From CAUPWF01 sp964367905 (lineage in GTDB: Bacteria > Bacillota > Clostridia > Lachnospirales > Lachnospiraceae), in the NCBI GenBank assembly GCA_964367905.1, contig CAYIZP010000038.1, positions 1 through 30,101 on the forward strand: DNA of 30,101 bases, written 5' to 3'. The notes below the pieces were generated by a model. The model ran no database searches, was not told the DNA's origin, and saw only the letters and a list, made by a program, of their open reading frames with translations. Shown piece after piece: positions 7,964 to 15,709 of this stretch (positions are counted from its first letter, which is position 1; every line of letters begins with the position of its first letter). The translations under genes were made by a program, and so were the position numbers.

Positions 7964-8939
7964 GAAAAAAATCCTAATTCATCTAGAAGATGTGAAAATG
8001 TATTTTGAACAAAAAAATAACGCCTCTCTTCTTTCGTCCTCTACTTATGTAAAAGCAGTAGATGGAATTACTCTGGATATTTATGAAAATGAAACGCTCG
8101 GTCTCGTGGGTGAATCTGGCTCGGGCAAATCCACCTTAGGAAAACTAATCTTGAATTTATATAATCAAAGCACCGGAGATATTATCTACTCTGGTCAGAA
8201 CATCAAGAAGCTCCCTCGTAAAAAAATGAGGCAATTAAGAAAAGATTTACAAGTTGTTTTCCAAGATCCTTATGCCTCTTTGAATCCGCGAATGACAGTA
8301 GGGGAGTTAATCTCCGAATCGCTCATTGCACACAAACTTTATAAAAAACGTGGGACATCTCTAAAGAATTATACTTTGGAAATCATGGAAAAATGTGGTT
8401 TGCAGCCTTATATGTTACATCGATACCCTCATCAGTTTTCCGGAGGACAGCGCCAGCGTATTGGAATCGCACGTGCACTTGCCTTGAACCCCCGATTTGT
8501 TGTATGTGATGAAGCTGTATCTACACTTGATGTTTCGATTCAATCACAAATCATCAACTTATTGCTCGACTTAAAAGAAGAGACGCAGCTCACCTACCTC
8601 TTCATCTCGCATGATTTATCCACTGTACGATTTATTGCGGATCGCATTGCAGTCATGTACCTTGGCAATATCGTGGAACTGGCACCATCTGAAGCTATAT
8701 TTGAGACTCCTCTTCACCCTTATACCAAGTCTCTACTCGACTCAATCCCGAGTATGGACACAGATGCCAAAAAAGAGATAACACTGCTTGAAGGGGAAGT
8801 TCCTAGCCCCATCGATCCTCCAACTGGATGTAAGTTCCATCCCCGATGTAAGAATGCAACACCTGAGTGTGCCACTGATATTCCTAGTTTGAGAGAACAC
8901 TCTCTTGGACATTTTATTGCATGTCACCATACATCTTAA
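7956..8939 (+). CDS. ABC transporter ATP-binding protein, OppF/DppF type
   Basis: The second ATPase of the importer, 327 residues from the chosen ATG. That ATG is preceded by GAGGT six bases upstream and overlaps the end of the OppD-type gene by eight bases. A longer in-frame start at 7908 lies inside the upstream gene and is less likely. Motifs are Walker A GESGSGKST, Q-loop VVFQDPYASLNP, signature FSGGQRQR, Walker B FVVCDEAVSTLD (Ala where Pro is usual) and FISHD. The C-terminal GCKFHPRCKNATPEC is the oligopeptide-type extension. It should heterodimerise with the upstream ATPase beneath the two permeases. Confidence 0.95.
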   Translation: MNEKKILIHLEDVKMYFEQKNNASLLSSSTYVKAVDGITLDIYENETLGLVGESGSGKSTLGKLILNLYNQSTGDIIYSGQNIKKLPRKKMRQLRKDLQVVFQDPYASLNPRMTVGELISESLIAHKLYKKRGTSLKNYTLEIMEKCGLQPYMLHRYPHQFSGGQRQRIGIARALALNPRFVVCDEAVSTLDVSIQSQIINLLLDLKEETQLTYLFISHDLSTVRFIADRIAVMYLGNIVELAPSEAIFETPLHPYTKSLLDSIPSMDTDAKKEITLLEGEVPSPIDPPTGCKFHPRCKNATPECATDIPSLREHSLGHFIACHHTS

Positions 8940-8953
8940 AGACTGGAGGAATT

Positions 8954-9151
8954 ATGGATTTTTTTAAGAAATTTCGCTCACGTTTGCCAAAAGAGAAGAC
9001 AAAACAAGAATTGGATGATCATTTCGAACAGGTAGAGCTAGAAAAAGGTGATCTACTTGCAATGATTATTGCTGCTTTTCTCACGTTTGCTCCTATTATT
9101 TTTGCAGTTACACTTATTGTATTCCTTGTTTCTCTCTTTTTTGGTTTGTAG
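8954..9151 (+). CDS. Small single-span membrane protein (65 aa)
   Basis: Start chosen at the ATG following GGAGG, 14 bases after the OppF-type stop. A longer start at 8921 would overlap the ATPase. The N-terminal half is charged (KKFRSRLPKEKTKQELDDHFEQVELEKGD) and the C-terminal 30 residues form one hydrophobic helix ending in SLFFGL. Topology is probably a cytoplasmic N-terminus with a short or absent external tail. No family is recognised. Its tight placement at the operon's end suggests an accessory of the transporter, but this is inferred from position only. Confidence 0.7.
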   Translation: MDFFKKFRSRLPKEKTKQELDDHFEQVELEKGDLLAMIIAAFLTFAPIIFAVTLIVFLVSLFFGL

Positions 9152-9159
9152 GAATCTTC

Positions 9160-9198
9160 TTGTATCTAGTATACAAAACCATGTTTCTATGATACAAT
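9160..9198 (+). promoter_or_regulatory. Candidate promoter with inverted repeat for the HD-GYP-type gene
   Basis: A TACAAT -10 box lies at 9193-9198. About 17 bases upstream is the inverted repeat TTGTAT-ctagt-ATACAA (9160-9176), which would cover the -35 region and could be an operator. There is no good -35 match. Confidence 0.3.
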
Positions 9199-9266
9199 TT
9201 ATTAACACATTTACACTTCCTAACACAAAAAACTCATGACAGAATTGTCGCACAGAGGTTAGAACT

Positions 9267-11225
9267 ATGATGGATAAACATTTTGAAAACATAATAGAAA
9301 ATGAAAAGCTATTTTCAGAACTTTCTGCGCAACAATTCTCTGATAAATCTGGCATAACAGAAGCTACAATCAAGGATGTGCTAAATATCAGAAGTATCAA
9401 AATCAGAAAAACTATTTCTGAAACTAATAAATTAATTGAAAAATATGTCACTCCTTATATCGAACATCCAGATTTGATAACTGCGGATATTGCTTCTTCT
9501 CTTCAAAATCTTGCGGAGAAGTTATCTGGATATAAGGAGAATTTAGATAATGGTCTAGCCTTTGATATTCGAACTGCTTTAACCATCTATGCAAAAAAAA
9601 TCAACAATCTGAATCTGTATATTGAAAATCTTTTTTTTAAAGGTCTTAGTCTTTTTTATCTTGACTCTAATCTTTTTCGAACAGAAATGTCGAACTGCTA
9701 TGAGGAAATCATCTCTTACAGTAATCGATATGCCGAATTTGATCGCCCAACCCGCAATATTATTGTCCGAGCCTATGGAAATCATTATATCAGCGCTCAT
9801 GTTGATGATCTAGACGACCGTTTCAGGCGGTTTGATTTAGCCATTGACTTTTGGACAAATACTGCACAAAAAGTTGATCCTGATTTCCCATGGCATCTTT
9901 ACTTTCGTAACGTAGAAGAGAATTTATGTTCCTCCGTGAATACGGCTCTGCGTTCTGAAAATATTGATTATATAAACGAGGAGTATACAGCACGATATCT
10001 TGATTCTGCAACTCGCTTGTATGAAGAAACTATCAAAGGGAAAATTTTTGATAGCCATGATTACACGAGCACTGAAGTCAAGAGTTTATATTTTCTTCGT
10101 ACCGCGCAATACTATAATAATATAATCTCTATCAAACAGCTGACTGATTTTTTTTATGAGGTTTATAAACAGGCTACGCATGACTATGATTATGATAACT
10201 TATATAAGAAGCTTCACGTTACCGCACTGTATTTTTATTACCTTGAATTTATACCAGAAGAAGACCTGCCACCTGATAAACGCAAGCTCATCATTGATGA
10301 AATTGAAGCTGATGTCTATGAATATGCAATGCATATTCCTCACACTGTTTCGCGTTCCCATGTGAGCACCTTATTGGCAAACTTTGCTATAGGAGCTGAC
10401 AAGGTATTCGATGATTTCGAATACCTAAAATTGCTATTATCCCTAACTGTATTTCGCCATATACCAACCTTTGTACACTCTGTGATGGTGGGAAAAATCA
10501 CTTATGTAATCCTAGAATATCTGTGTAAATACAATCCCGAATCATTTGTTTCTCTACCTGGGATAAATAATGTCACGGATGCTAGGGAGAAACTAGACCA
10601 GGTACTGCTTTTTTCTTGGTATGCAAGCCTGTCTCACGATATCGGAAAAATTATTTATTCACATATGGTCTCATTTTATGTTCGTAGACTTAACGACAAA
10701 GAGTTTGAGATGATAAAACAACATACTACTAGGTCGGAAGGCTTTATAAGAAAATCACCAAATTTTATTTCTGTTGATAAAATTTGGGAATTGTTTAAAC
10801 CATTACAGCATAACGAAGAATCCGATGACTCCGATCTTTTCTCCTGTATTTCAGATATTGCACTCGGACATCATCGCAGTTATGATGGTAGCTTTGGCTA
10901 TCCGGCTGATTTTGATAATCTAGCCTCCCCTGTAAAGCTAATCATCGATGTAATCACAATTGCAGATTCTATCGATGCAGCTACAGATAGTGTTGGTCGA
11001 AGTTATGCCCACGAGAAGACACTTGCCGATATGAAAGATGATATACTTTCTCAGATAGGTACTCGCTATTCTCCTACTGTTGCAAACCTCATCTTTGACA
11101 ACAAGGATTTATATCAGGCTATCGATAATCTCATCACCTGTGATAGGTATTCGGTATATTATTCTTGTTTTTCAACTGATGACTTATCAGAAAAAATACA
11201 TCCCCCAACTAGAACAATTTACTAA
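9267..11225 (+). CDS. HD-GYP-type phosphohydrolase domain protein with long helical N-terminus
   Basis: A 652-residue protein with no membrane helix. Residues 1-395 are predicted mostly helical, with Tyr/Asp-rich repeats suggesting a TPR-like sensing region. The C-terminus follows the HD-GYP order: His404 in FVHSVMVGK, the HD pair in LSHDIGK (455-461), His486 in KQHTT, and GHHRSYDGSFGYP at 534-546. The tail VITIADSIDAATDS is also typical. HD-GYP enzymes hydrolyse cyclic di-GMP. The usual HHE..DG-GYP motif is altered here, lacking the Glu and carrying one extra residue before GYP, so activity is uncertain. It follows the transporter genes by 115 bases, probably with its own promoter, and ends in a terminator shared with the opposing gene. 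Confidence 0.85.
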   Translation: MMDKHFENIIENEKLFSELSAQQFSDKSGITEATIKDVLNIRSIKIRKTISETNKLIEKYVTPYIEHPDLITADIASSLQNLAEKLSGYKENLDNGLAFDIRTALTIYAKKINNLNLYIENLFFKGLSLFYLDSNLFRTEMSNCYEEIISYSNRYAEFDRPTRNIIVRAYGNHYISAHVDDLDDRFRRFDLAIDFWTNTAQKVDPDFPWHLYFRNVEENLCSSVNTALRSENIDYINEEYTARYLDSATRLYEETIKGKIFDSHDYTSTEVKSLYFLRTAQYYNNIISIKQLTDFFYEVYKQATHDYDYDNLYKKLHVTALYFYYLEFIPEEDLPPDKRKLIIDEIEADVYEYAMHIPHTVSRSHVSTLLANFAIGADKVFDDFEYLKLLLSLTVFRHIPTFVHSVMVGKITYVILEYLCKYNPESFVSLPGINNVTDAREKLDQVLLFSWYASLSHDIGKIIYSHMVSFYVRRLNDKEFEMIKQHTTRSEGFIRKSPNFISVDKIWELFKPLQHNEESDDSDLFSCISDIALGHHRSYDGSFGYPADFDNLASPVKLIIDVITIADSIDAATDSVGRSYAHEKTLADMKDDILSQIGTRYSPTVANLIFDNKDLYQAIDNLITCDRYSVYYSCFSTDDLSEKIHPPTRTIY

Positions 11226-11233
11226 CCTTTATA

Positions 11234-11283
11234 AAAGGACAGTCCTGTTTGAGAGGTTCCACTCAATCAGGCTGTCCTTAATT
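11234..11283. terminator. Bidirectional terminator hairpin
   Basis: AAGGACAG (11235-11242) pairs with CTGTCCTT (11272-11279). The stem continues inward through CCTGTTTGAG with CTCAATCAGG (one mismatch). It is flanked by A-rich and T-rich sequence on both sides and lies between two converging genes. Confidence 0.8.
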
Positions 11284-11292
11284 TAACATCTT

Positions 11293-12408
11293 CTATTTAC
11301 TTCCGAATTTTATATCAATCACTAAATATTCCGATATACTTGCAATACGAAGCGGTGTATTCCATGTCCCCATTCCCGATGAAACAATCATGGTGCAATC
11401 TCCAACCTCTTCGCTTCCATATACTCCATCATAGATAAAACTTTCAAAGAAACCAAGTGGGAATATCTGCCCACCATGTGTATGCCCTGATAGGTACATA
11501 TCTGCACCAAGTGCCGACATATTGTCCACATCAATCGGCTTGTGTTCTAATACAATAATCGGTTTCTCGTGATCTAGGTCGCCCATCAACACTTCTGCAT
11601 CTATCAGCTCATCACCCGCGTGCTCATCCATTCTTCCCACAAGATAGAACCGATTGTCAATGAGAATCGATTCATCCTTTAGGATGTGGATTCCATTTGC
11701 CTCTACTTGCTCTTGCACATAGGAAACATTTTCCTCTACTCCACCTTCTACCACATGCACCTTGCCCTCATGGTTTCCCCACGTAAAATAAGTCCCATAT
11801 TTTGAAGTGATTTTTCCGATTTCTGCACATGCAATATCAAGCTCTTCTTTCGTAGTTCTCTCATCGAACATATCTCCTCCGATAACTACGATATCTGGAT
11901 TTAGCGCCTGTATATCTTCACAATAATCTCCTATGTTTTCTGCATTCAGTGTTACTCCCATATGCAAATCCGACATGTAGACCATCTTGATATCACCACC
12001 TGTGATTTCCTTCTCCACCACAACTTCATACTCTGTCACAACTACGTTATATCCCGCTTGTACGCCTAAGTATATAATAATTGCAGTTACAAAAAATGCT
12101 GGTACGCCTCCCCAGTGAATATATCTCGTAAACTTCTTATCTGGAAGGAACTTGCGGCATAATACCTCGATTAAATCAAAGATTCCGCAGATCATGAGAA
12201 AGTACGCTACTACCATTGTAGCTGTTCCTAGTGGATTAAAAAAAGACATCACAACCACTGCTAGAAGCATCACTCCTATTCCCCATTTAATCATTTTGGG
12301 TTTTTTCAACGAATAATGCCTAAATAATTTATCAAAAAAACGATTGAAAAAAAACCATCCTCCGATCATTCCTACTGTAACAATTGCTGAAAATAATAAA
12401 TCCATCAT
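11293..12408 (-). CDS. Membrane-anchored metallophosphoesterase (YkuE/YaeI-like)
   Basis: A 371-residue protein with three or four hydrophobic segments in residues 1-120, followed by a calcineurin-type phosphoesterase domain. The metal-binding motifs are intact: SDLHMG (Asp147, His149), GGDMFDERT (Asp179), WGNHEG (Asn212, His213), EHKPID and SGHTHGGQ. Family relatives act on phospholipids such as UDP-diacylglucosamine or on other phosphoesters; the substrate is not readable here. The start has an AGGA site 8 bases upstream. It lies 57 bases downstream of the alpha/beta hydrolase gene on the same strand, so the two are likely co-transcribed. Confidence 0.92.
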   Translation of the reverse strand: MMDLLFSAIVTVGMIGGWFFFNRFFDKLFRHYSLKKPKMIKWGIGVMLLAVVVMSFFNPLGTATMVVAYFLMICGIFDLIEVLCRKFLPDKKFTRYIHWGGVPAFFVTAIIIYLGVQAGYNVVVTEYEVVVEKEITGGDIKMVYMSDLHMGVTLNAENIGDYCEDIQALNPDIVVIGGDMFDERTTKEELDIACAEIGKITSKYGTYFTWGNHEGKVHVVEGGVEENVSYVQEQVEANGIHILKDESILIDNRFYLVGRMDEHAGDELIDAEVLMGDLDHEKPIIVLEHKPIDVDNMSALGADMYLSGHTHGGQIFPLGFFESFIYDGVYGSEEVGDCTMIVSSGMGTWNTPLRIASISEYLVIDIKFGSK

Positions 12409-12465
12409 CTTTTGTTCCTACTTTCTTTTCCTCTCATTTATTTTCTGTACCATACCTGATATTGT

Positions 12466-13179
12466 CTACTCAATCGCTCCTTGTTCTCTGAGAAATGTAT
12501 GAATCGCTCCCACTGTAATATCTTGTTGTTCCTCGACTGTTATAGTTGCATCTGGATCCCCTGGTTGCTCCCCATAATTCCCAAACTGAGCATGATTCCC
12601 ACCTTCTATTACAACTATATTATCCGTGTAATCAATCCCATTTTCCACACTCTGATTGAATGAACCATATATCGTTAGCGAGTTTTCCGTCGGATAATCT
12701 CCATACACATACGCCCCTAGCACAATGACGCCTGCAATCTGTTCCTGATTCTTCGATGCATAATCACTTGCCATACTGCCTCCTAGAGAGTGTCCCGCCA
12801 TGTACCAATGCTCGATTTCCTCATGTTTATTGATAATATCCTCTGCTGCACTGGGATTAAAAAAAGCTTGATTAAATGGCATATCTACCAAAAAACAAGT
12901 AACTCCTGTTTCTTCTGCAACCTTCTCGAGCAAGGGTAGATATGCTATACTTTCAACTTTAGACCCTGGATAAAATATAATTGCTATATTCGTCTCTTCT
13001 TCTGTCGTTACCTGTGTAAGATTACCCTTCACTACTATATTATCTTTTCCTTGTTGCATATCAAGTACGATTGTGTCTACTGGAAATGGAACTGCTAGGT
13101 AAATGCATCCACCAATTAATATAACGACCATTAAAGGCAATATTATCTTCAGTATTTTCCTAAATTGTTTTTGCTTCAT
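12466..13179 (-). CDS. Membrane-anchored alpha/beta hydrolase
   Basis: A 237-residue protein with one N-terminal membrane helix (residues about 10-30), so the enzyme domain should face outside. The nucleophile elbow is GHSLGG with Ser131, and the catalytic His is probably His196 in GGNHAQFG. The YPGSKVE segment (70-76) fits the oxyanion-hole strand of the Abhydrolase_5 family. The usual acid position after the strand LTIYGS reads Asn175 (SFNQSV), so the triad acid is either elsewhere or missing. AGGAG lies 9 bases before the start. The substrate is unknown. Confidence 0.88.
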   Translation of the reverse strand: MKQKQFRKILKIILPLMVVILIGGCIYLAVPFPVDTIVLDMQQGKDNIVVKGNLTQVTTEEETNIAIIFYPGSKVESIAYLPLLEKVAEETGVTCFLVDMPFNQAFFNPSAAEDIINKHEEIEHWYMAGHSLGGSMASDYASKNQEQIAGVIVLGAYVYGDYPTENSLTIYGSFNQSVENGIDYTDNIVVIEGGNHAQFGNYGEQPGDPDATITVEEQQDITVGAIHTFLREQGAIE

Positions 13180-13247
13180 AAATTCACTTCTCCTATCGCC
13201 ACCGAACTATCATACCATAATGTATGCAAAAGGGACAGGGAAATTTT

Positions 13248-13290
13248 CATCGGGGACGGGGGAAAACAACGTTTTCCCCCGTCCCCAATG
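13248..13290. repeat. GC-rich REP-like palindrome, copy 1
   Basis: GGGGACGGGGGAAAAC (13252-13267) pairs perfectly with GTTTTCCCCCGTCCCC (13271-13286) around a 3-base loop. CAT/ATG pairs outside a single mismatch. It begins one base after the stop codon of the sugar kinase gene. A degenerate partial copy, GGGACAGGGAAATTTT, lies just beside it at 13232-13247. It probably serves as a terminator for the kinase gene. The sequence nearly matches copy 2 at 16824-16866. Confidence 0.85.
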
Positions 13291-13291
13291 A

Positions 13292-14320
13292 TTATCTCTC
13301 CATCTCGCTTTCACGACCACTATTGTGATGTGATTCGATGATTGTACTAATTTCTCTGAATCCCGAAGCTTGTGTATCTCCTGGAATTGTATTTTTTACT
13401 GCACCTGTTGCATTTCCAAATTGAAGTGCCTTTTGACAATCGCCCTTGAAATGTAATAGTCCAAATAACACTCCTGAAATATAAGCATCTCCACTACCTA
13501 TTCGATCTACAACATCGATATTTGCATATGGTTCTTCTTCGTAATATGTATCCGTTGCACTTTCATAAATCATGGAACCAAATGTATGTACCTTCGGTGT
13601 ATGCACAATCCGTTGCGTAGAGGCTACATATTTGATTGGATATTCTTCTGTGAAACTCTTCATGATTTCCTTCACAGTTCCTGTTTTCTCAAATGTCAAC
13701 CTAGCGGTGTCTTCTGAACAGAAGAAGATATCAACATATGGTAGGATTTGGTCGATGTATTTATGCGCTTCTTCGCCAGTCCATAGATTGCTTCTAAAGT
13801 TTACATCAAACGATACTAACGCTCCCGCTTCTTTGAACTTCTTCATCATTTCAATCGCCGTATTGCGACAGTTTTCATTCAAGGCCAGGGTGATTCCTGT
13901 GGTATGGAAACATCTTGTAGATGTATACATCTCTTCTGGAAAATCGCCAATATCTACTTTTAACATGGATGTATGTTTGCGGTCATATACGATTCTTGGC
14001 TTTCTCGGATATGCTCCATTTTCATAATAATAGATTCCTAGTCTCGCATCTTTTTCCTCGTCTAGCACAAGGTAATCATCACTCACCCCTAGGAAACGCA
14101 CTCTGTTTTTTGCATATTTTCCAATATCATTATCTGGTATCTTAGATACAATACCTGTACGTAACCCCAGTAATGAAGTTCCGCTGAGTACGTTCAGCTC
14201 AGCCCCTCCAACTTGCTTGTCAAATGTCTCGCCCCGAACCATTCTCTCATAACGTGGTGGTGAAAGTCTCAGTAAAATTTCACCCAATGATAATACATCA
14301 AATTCTTTTTCTCTAAACAT
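13292..14320 (-). CDS. kdgK: PfkB-family sugar kinase, probable 2-keto-3-deoxygluconate kinase
   Basis: A ribokinase-fold kinase of 342 residues from the ATG at 14320. A GTG at 14344 would add 8 residues but lacks a good ribosome site, whereas GAAGGG lies about 12 bases before the chosen ATG. Motifs are the N-terminal VLSLGE and GGAELNV, the family strand VSFDVNFRSNLW, and the PfkB signature DRIGSGDAYISG with the catalytic Asp at residue 278. Its position just downstream of a KDPG aldolase gene supports phosphorylation of 2-keto-3-deoxygluconate to KDPG in the lower Entner-Doudoroff route. Other hexose or pentose kinases share the fold, so specificity is inferred from context. Confidence 0.85.
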   Translation of the reverse strand: MFREKEFDVLSLGEILLRLSPPRYERMVRGETFDKQVGGAELNVLSGTSLLGLRTGIVSKIPDNDIGKYAKNRVRFLGVSDDYLVLDEEKDARLGIYYYENGAYPRKPRIVYDRKHTSMLKVDIGDFPEEMYTSTRCFHTTGITLALNENCRNTAIEMMKKFKEAGALVSFDVNFRSNLWTGEEAHKYIDQILPYVDIFFCSEDTARLTFEKTGTVKEIMKSFTEEYPIKYVASTQRIVHTPKVHTFGSMIYESATDTYYEEEPYANIDVVDRIGSGDAYISGVLFGLLHFKGDCQKALQFGNATGAVKNTIPGDTQASGFREISTIIESHHNSGRESEMER

Positions 14321-14358
14321 ACAAATAACCATCCCTTCTCTCACATCCTGAATTCTTA

Positions 14359-14424
14359 TATGAGTAAAGGGGATGCGCCCACATCCCCTTTACTCGTATA
14401 AATGTGAAAATTCTATTTTCACAT
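14359..14424 (-). promoter_or_regulatory. Two tandem hairpins between aldolase and kinase genes
   Basis: A 17-bp stem, one G-T wobble apart from perfect, is formed by 14359-14375 with 14382-14398 (core GAGTAAAGGGGATG). Beside it is a 9-bp stem ATGTGAAAA (14402-14410) with TTTTCACAT (14416-14424). Neither is followed by a T-run, so they look like RNA-stabilising or attenuating elements rather than a full terminator. The rest of the 193-base gap has a TTGACA on the minus strand but no well-spaced -10. Confidence 0.55.
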
Positions 14425-14513
14425 CATTTCCTCATGGCAAATGAGTATATCAATTATGAATTTGTCAAGAACAACATTCATTGATACCAAAAATTAATTG
14501 TTGCAGTTTATCA

Positions 14514-15476
14514 TTACTTTTGTAGTAAATGTACTGCGAATCCAGCGATTTCTTCCTTCATGTATACTGCAAGCATTTTTCCTGCATCGTTACATTTTGC
14601 TGTATCCATGTCAAATTCTACTCCAATTCCTTCTAGGTAAGCAAGTGCTCTTGGTACACTGTTTGTAGCAATTGCAATATGTCCTTTTGCTCCTAGGTAT
14701 GGTGTCTTCATTGCTTCAATTGCAGTTCCTGCAAAGATTGAACTATTGCCTGCTTTTTTACCAAATCCGAACATCTTCTCAAATTTATTTACTGTATCTT
14801 CTGCTTCTGCTTCGCTTTCGCAGTTGATACCTACGTGTCTGATTTCAAATCCTAACATTGTCATTACTGCTTCTCTTGTAAGCTCGGTGATCTTGTCATA
14901 TGCGCCTGCCTTCACTAGGTCTCCGCTTACCATCCAGCTTCCACCGCATGCAATGATTTTATCAAATGCTAGATACTCATTGATATTTTTCGCGCTGATT
15001 CCACCTGTTGGCATAAATTTCATTGCTGTATAAGGTGCTGCCATTGCTTTGATCATTGGAAGTCCACCTGCTGCCTCAGCTGGGAAGAACTTCACAACAT
15101 CCAATCCAAGTTCAATTGCTTGTTCTACTTGACTTGGACTTGTAACACCTGGTGTTACAGGAATATTATTGTCTACGCAGTATTTCACAATCTTAGGGTT
15201 AAGTCCTGGGCTAACGATGAATTTTGCTCCTGCGTTTACTGCCTTGTCAACTTGCTCTATCGTTAATACTGTTCCTGCTCCAACTAACATCTCTGGAAAC
15301 TCTGTAGCCATAATACGGATAGACTCTTCTGCTGCCGCTGTACGGAATGTCACCTCTGCACATGGTAATCCACCTTCACATAAAGCTTTTGCTAGAGGTG
15401 CTGCGTCCTTCACATCATTTAATACAACTACTGGTACGATACCTATTTTTTGAATTTGTTCTAAAACTGCGTTCAT
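14514..15476 (-). CDS. KDPG/KHG aldolase fused to a C-terminal VOC-like domain
   Basis: A 320-residue protein, about 110 longer than a standard Eda. Residues 1-208 are a class I KDPG/KHG aldolase with the Schiff-base Lys129 in DVVKFFPAE, EVTFRT (41-46), GAGTVLT (67-72) and PTGGI (156-160). It cleaves 2-keto-3-deoxy-6-phosphogluconate to pyruvate and glyceraldehyde-3-phosphate. Residues 210-320 (EIRHVGINCES...KMFGFGKK...GHIAIA...FAVHLL) match the beta-alpha-beta pattern of the VOC (glyoxalase/bleomycin resistance) fold; its function is unknown. AAGGAG precedes the start. It is the first gene of the unit with the kinase and is transcribed away from the IclR regulator. Confidence 0.92.
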   Translation of the reverse strand: MNAVLEQIQKIGIVPVVVLNDVKDAAPLAKALCEGGLPCAEVTFRTAAAEESIRIMATEFPEMLVGAGTVLTIEQVDKAVNAGAKFIVSPGLNPKIVKYCVDNNIPVTPGVTSPSQVEQAIELGLDVVKFFPAEAAGGLPMIKAMAAPYTAMKFMPTGGISAKNINEYLAFDKIIACGGSWMVSGDLVKAGAYDKITELTREAVMTMLGFEIRHVGINCESEAEAEDTVNKFEKMFGFGKKAGNSSIFAGTAIEAMKTPYLGAKGHIAIATNSVPRALAYLEGIGVEFDMDTAKCNDAGKMLAVYMKEEIAGFAVHLLQK

Positions 15477-15513
15477 TGTTTTTCTCCTTAATCACATTCA
15501 TTTAATTGCGTAT

Positions 15514-15532
15514 AGTTCCATATTATGGAACT
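15514..15532. promoter_or_regulatory. Palindromic operator candidate between aldolase and IclR genes
   Basis: AGTTCCAT-att-ATGGAACT, perfect 8-bp arms around 3 bases. It lies downstream of the aldolase promoter and inside the divergent intergenic region. The size and symmetry fit an IclR-family dimer site, and the neighbouring IclR protein is the natural candidate. A second partly symmetrical sequence, GTGAAACATTGTTATC, lies at 15545-15560 next to the predicted start of transcription. Confidence 0.5.
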
Positions 15533-15563
15533 CCGTTTTGTATTGTGAAACATTGTTATCTCT

Positions 15564-15591
15564 ATTATACTCTTTTTTAAATCTCTGTCAA
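15564..15591 (-). promoter_or_regulatory. Promoter of the aldolase-kinase operon
   Basis: On the minus strand: a perfect TTGACA (15591-15586), a 16-base spacer and a perfect TATAAT (15569-15564). The start of transcription is predicted near 15557, leaving a leader of about 80 bases that contains the palindromic operator candidate. Confidence 0.75.
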
Positions 15592-15709
15592 TACACTTTT
15601 ATATTTATAATCAAATTTTATTATTGTTTTTTTAGAAAACTAACACTTTGAAAAAAAATATGTTACAATGAGAAAAATCACGTTAAAATGTCAAATAGAA
15701 AGGGTTCCC

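Noticed and set aside
9053..9451. 132-residue antisense open frame across the small membrane protein and the HD-GYP-type gene
   Set aside because: It overlaps two better-supported genes and the intergenic promoter; its composition is that of a shadow frame.
13572..14027. 151-residue open frame antisense to the sugar kinase gene
   Set aside because: It is the mirror of a well-supported gene, has no ribosome site and no recognisable domain.
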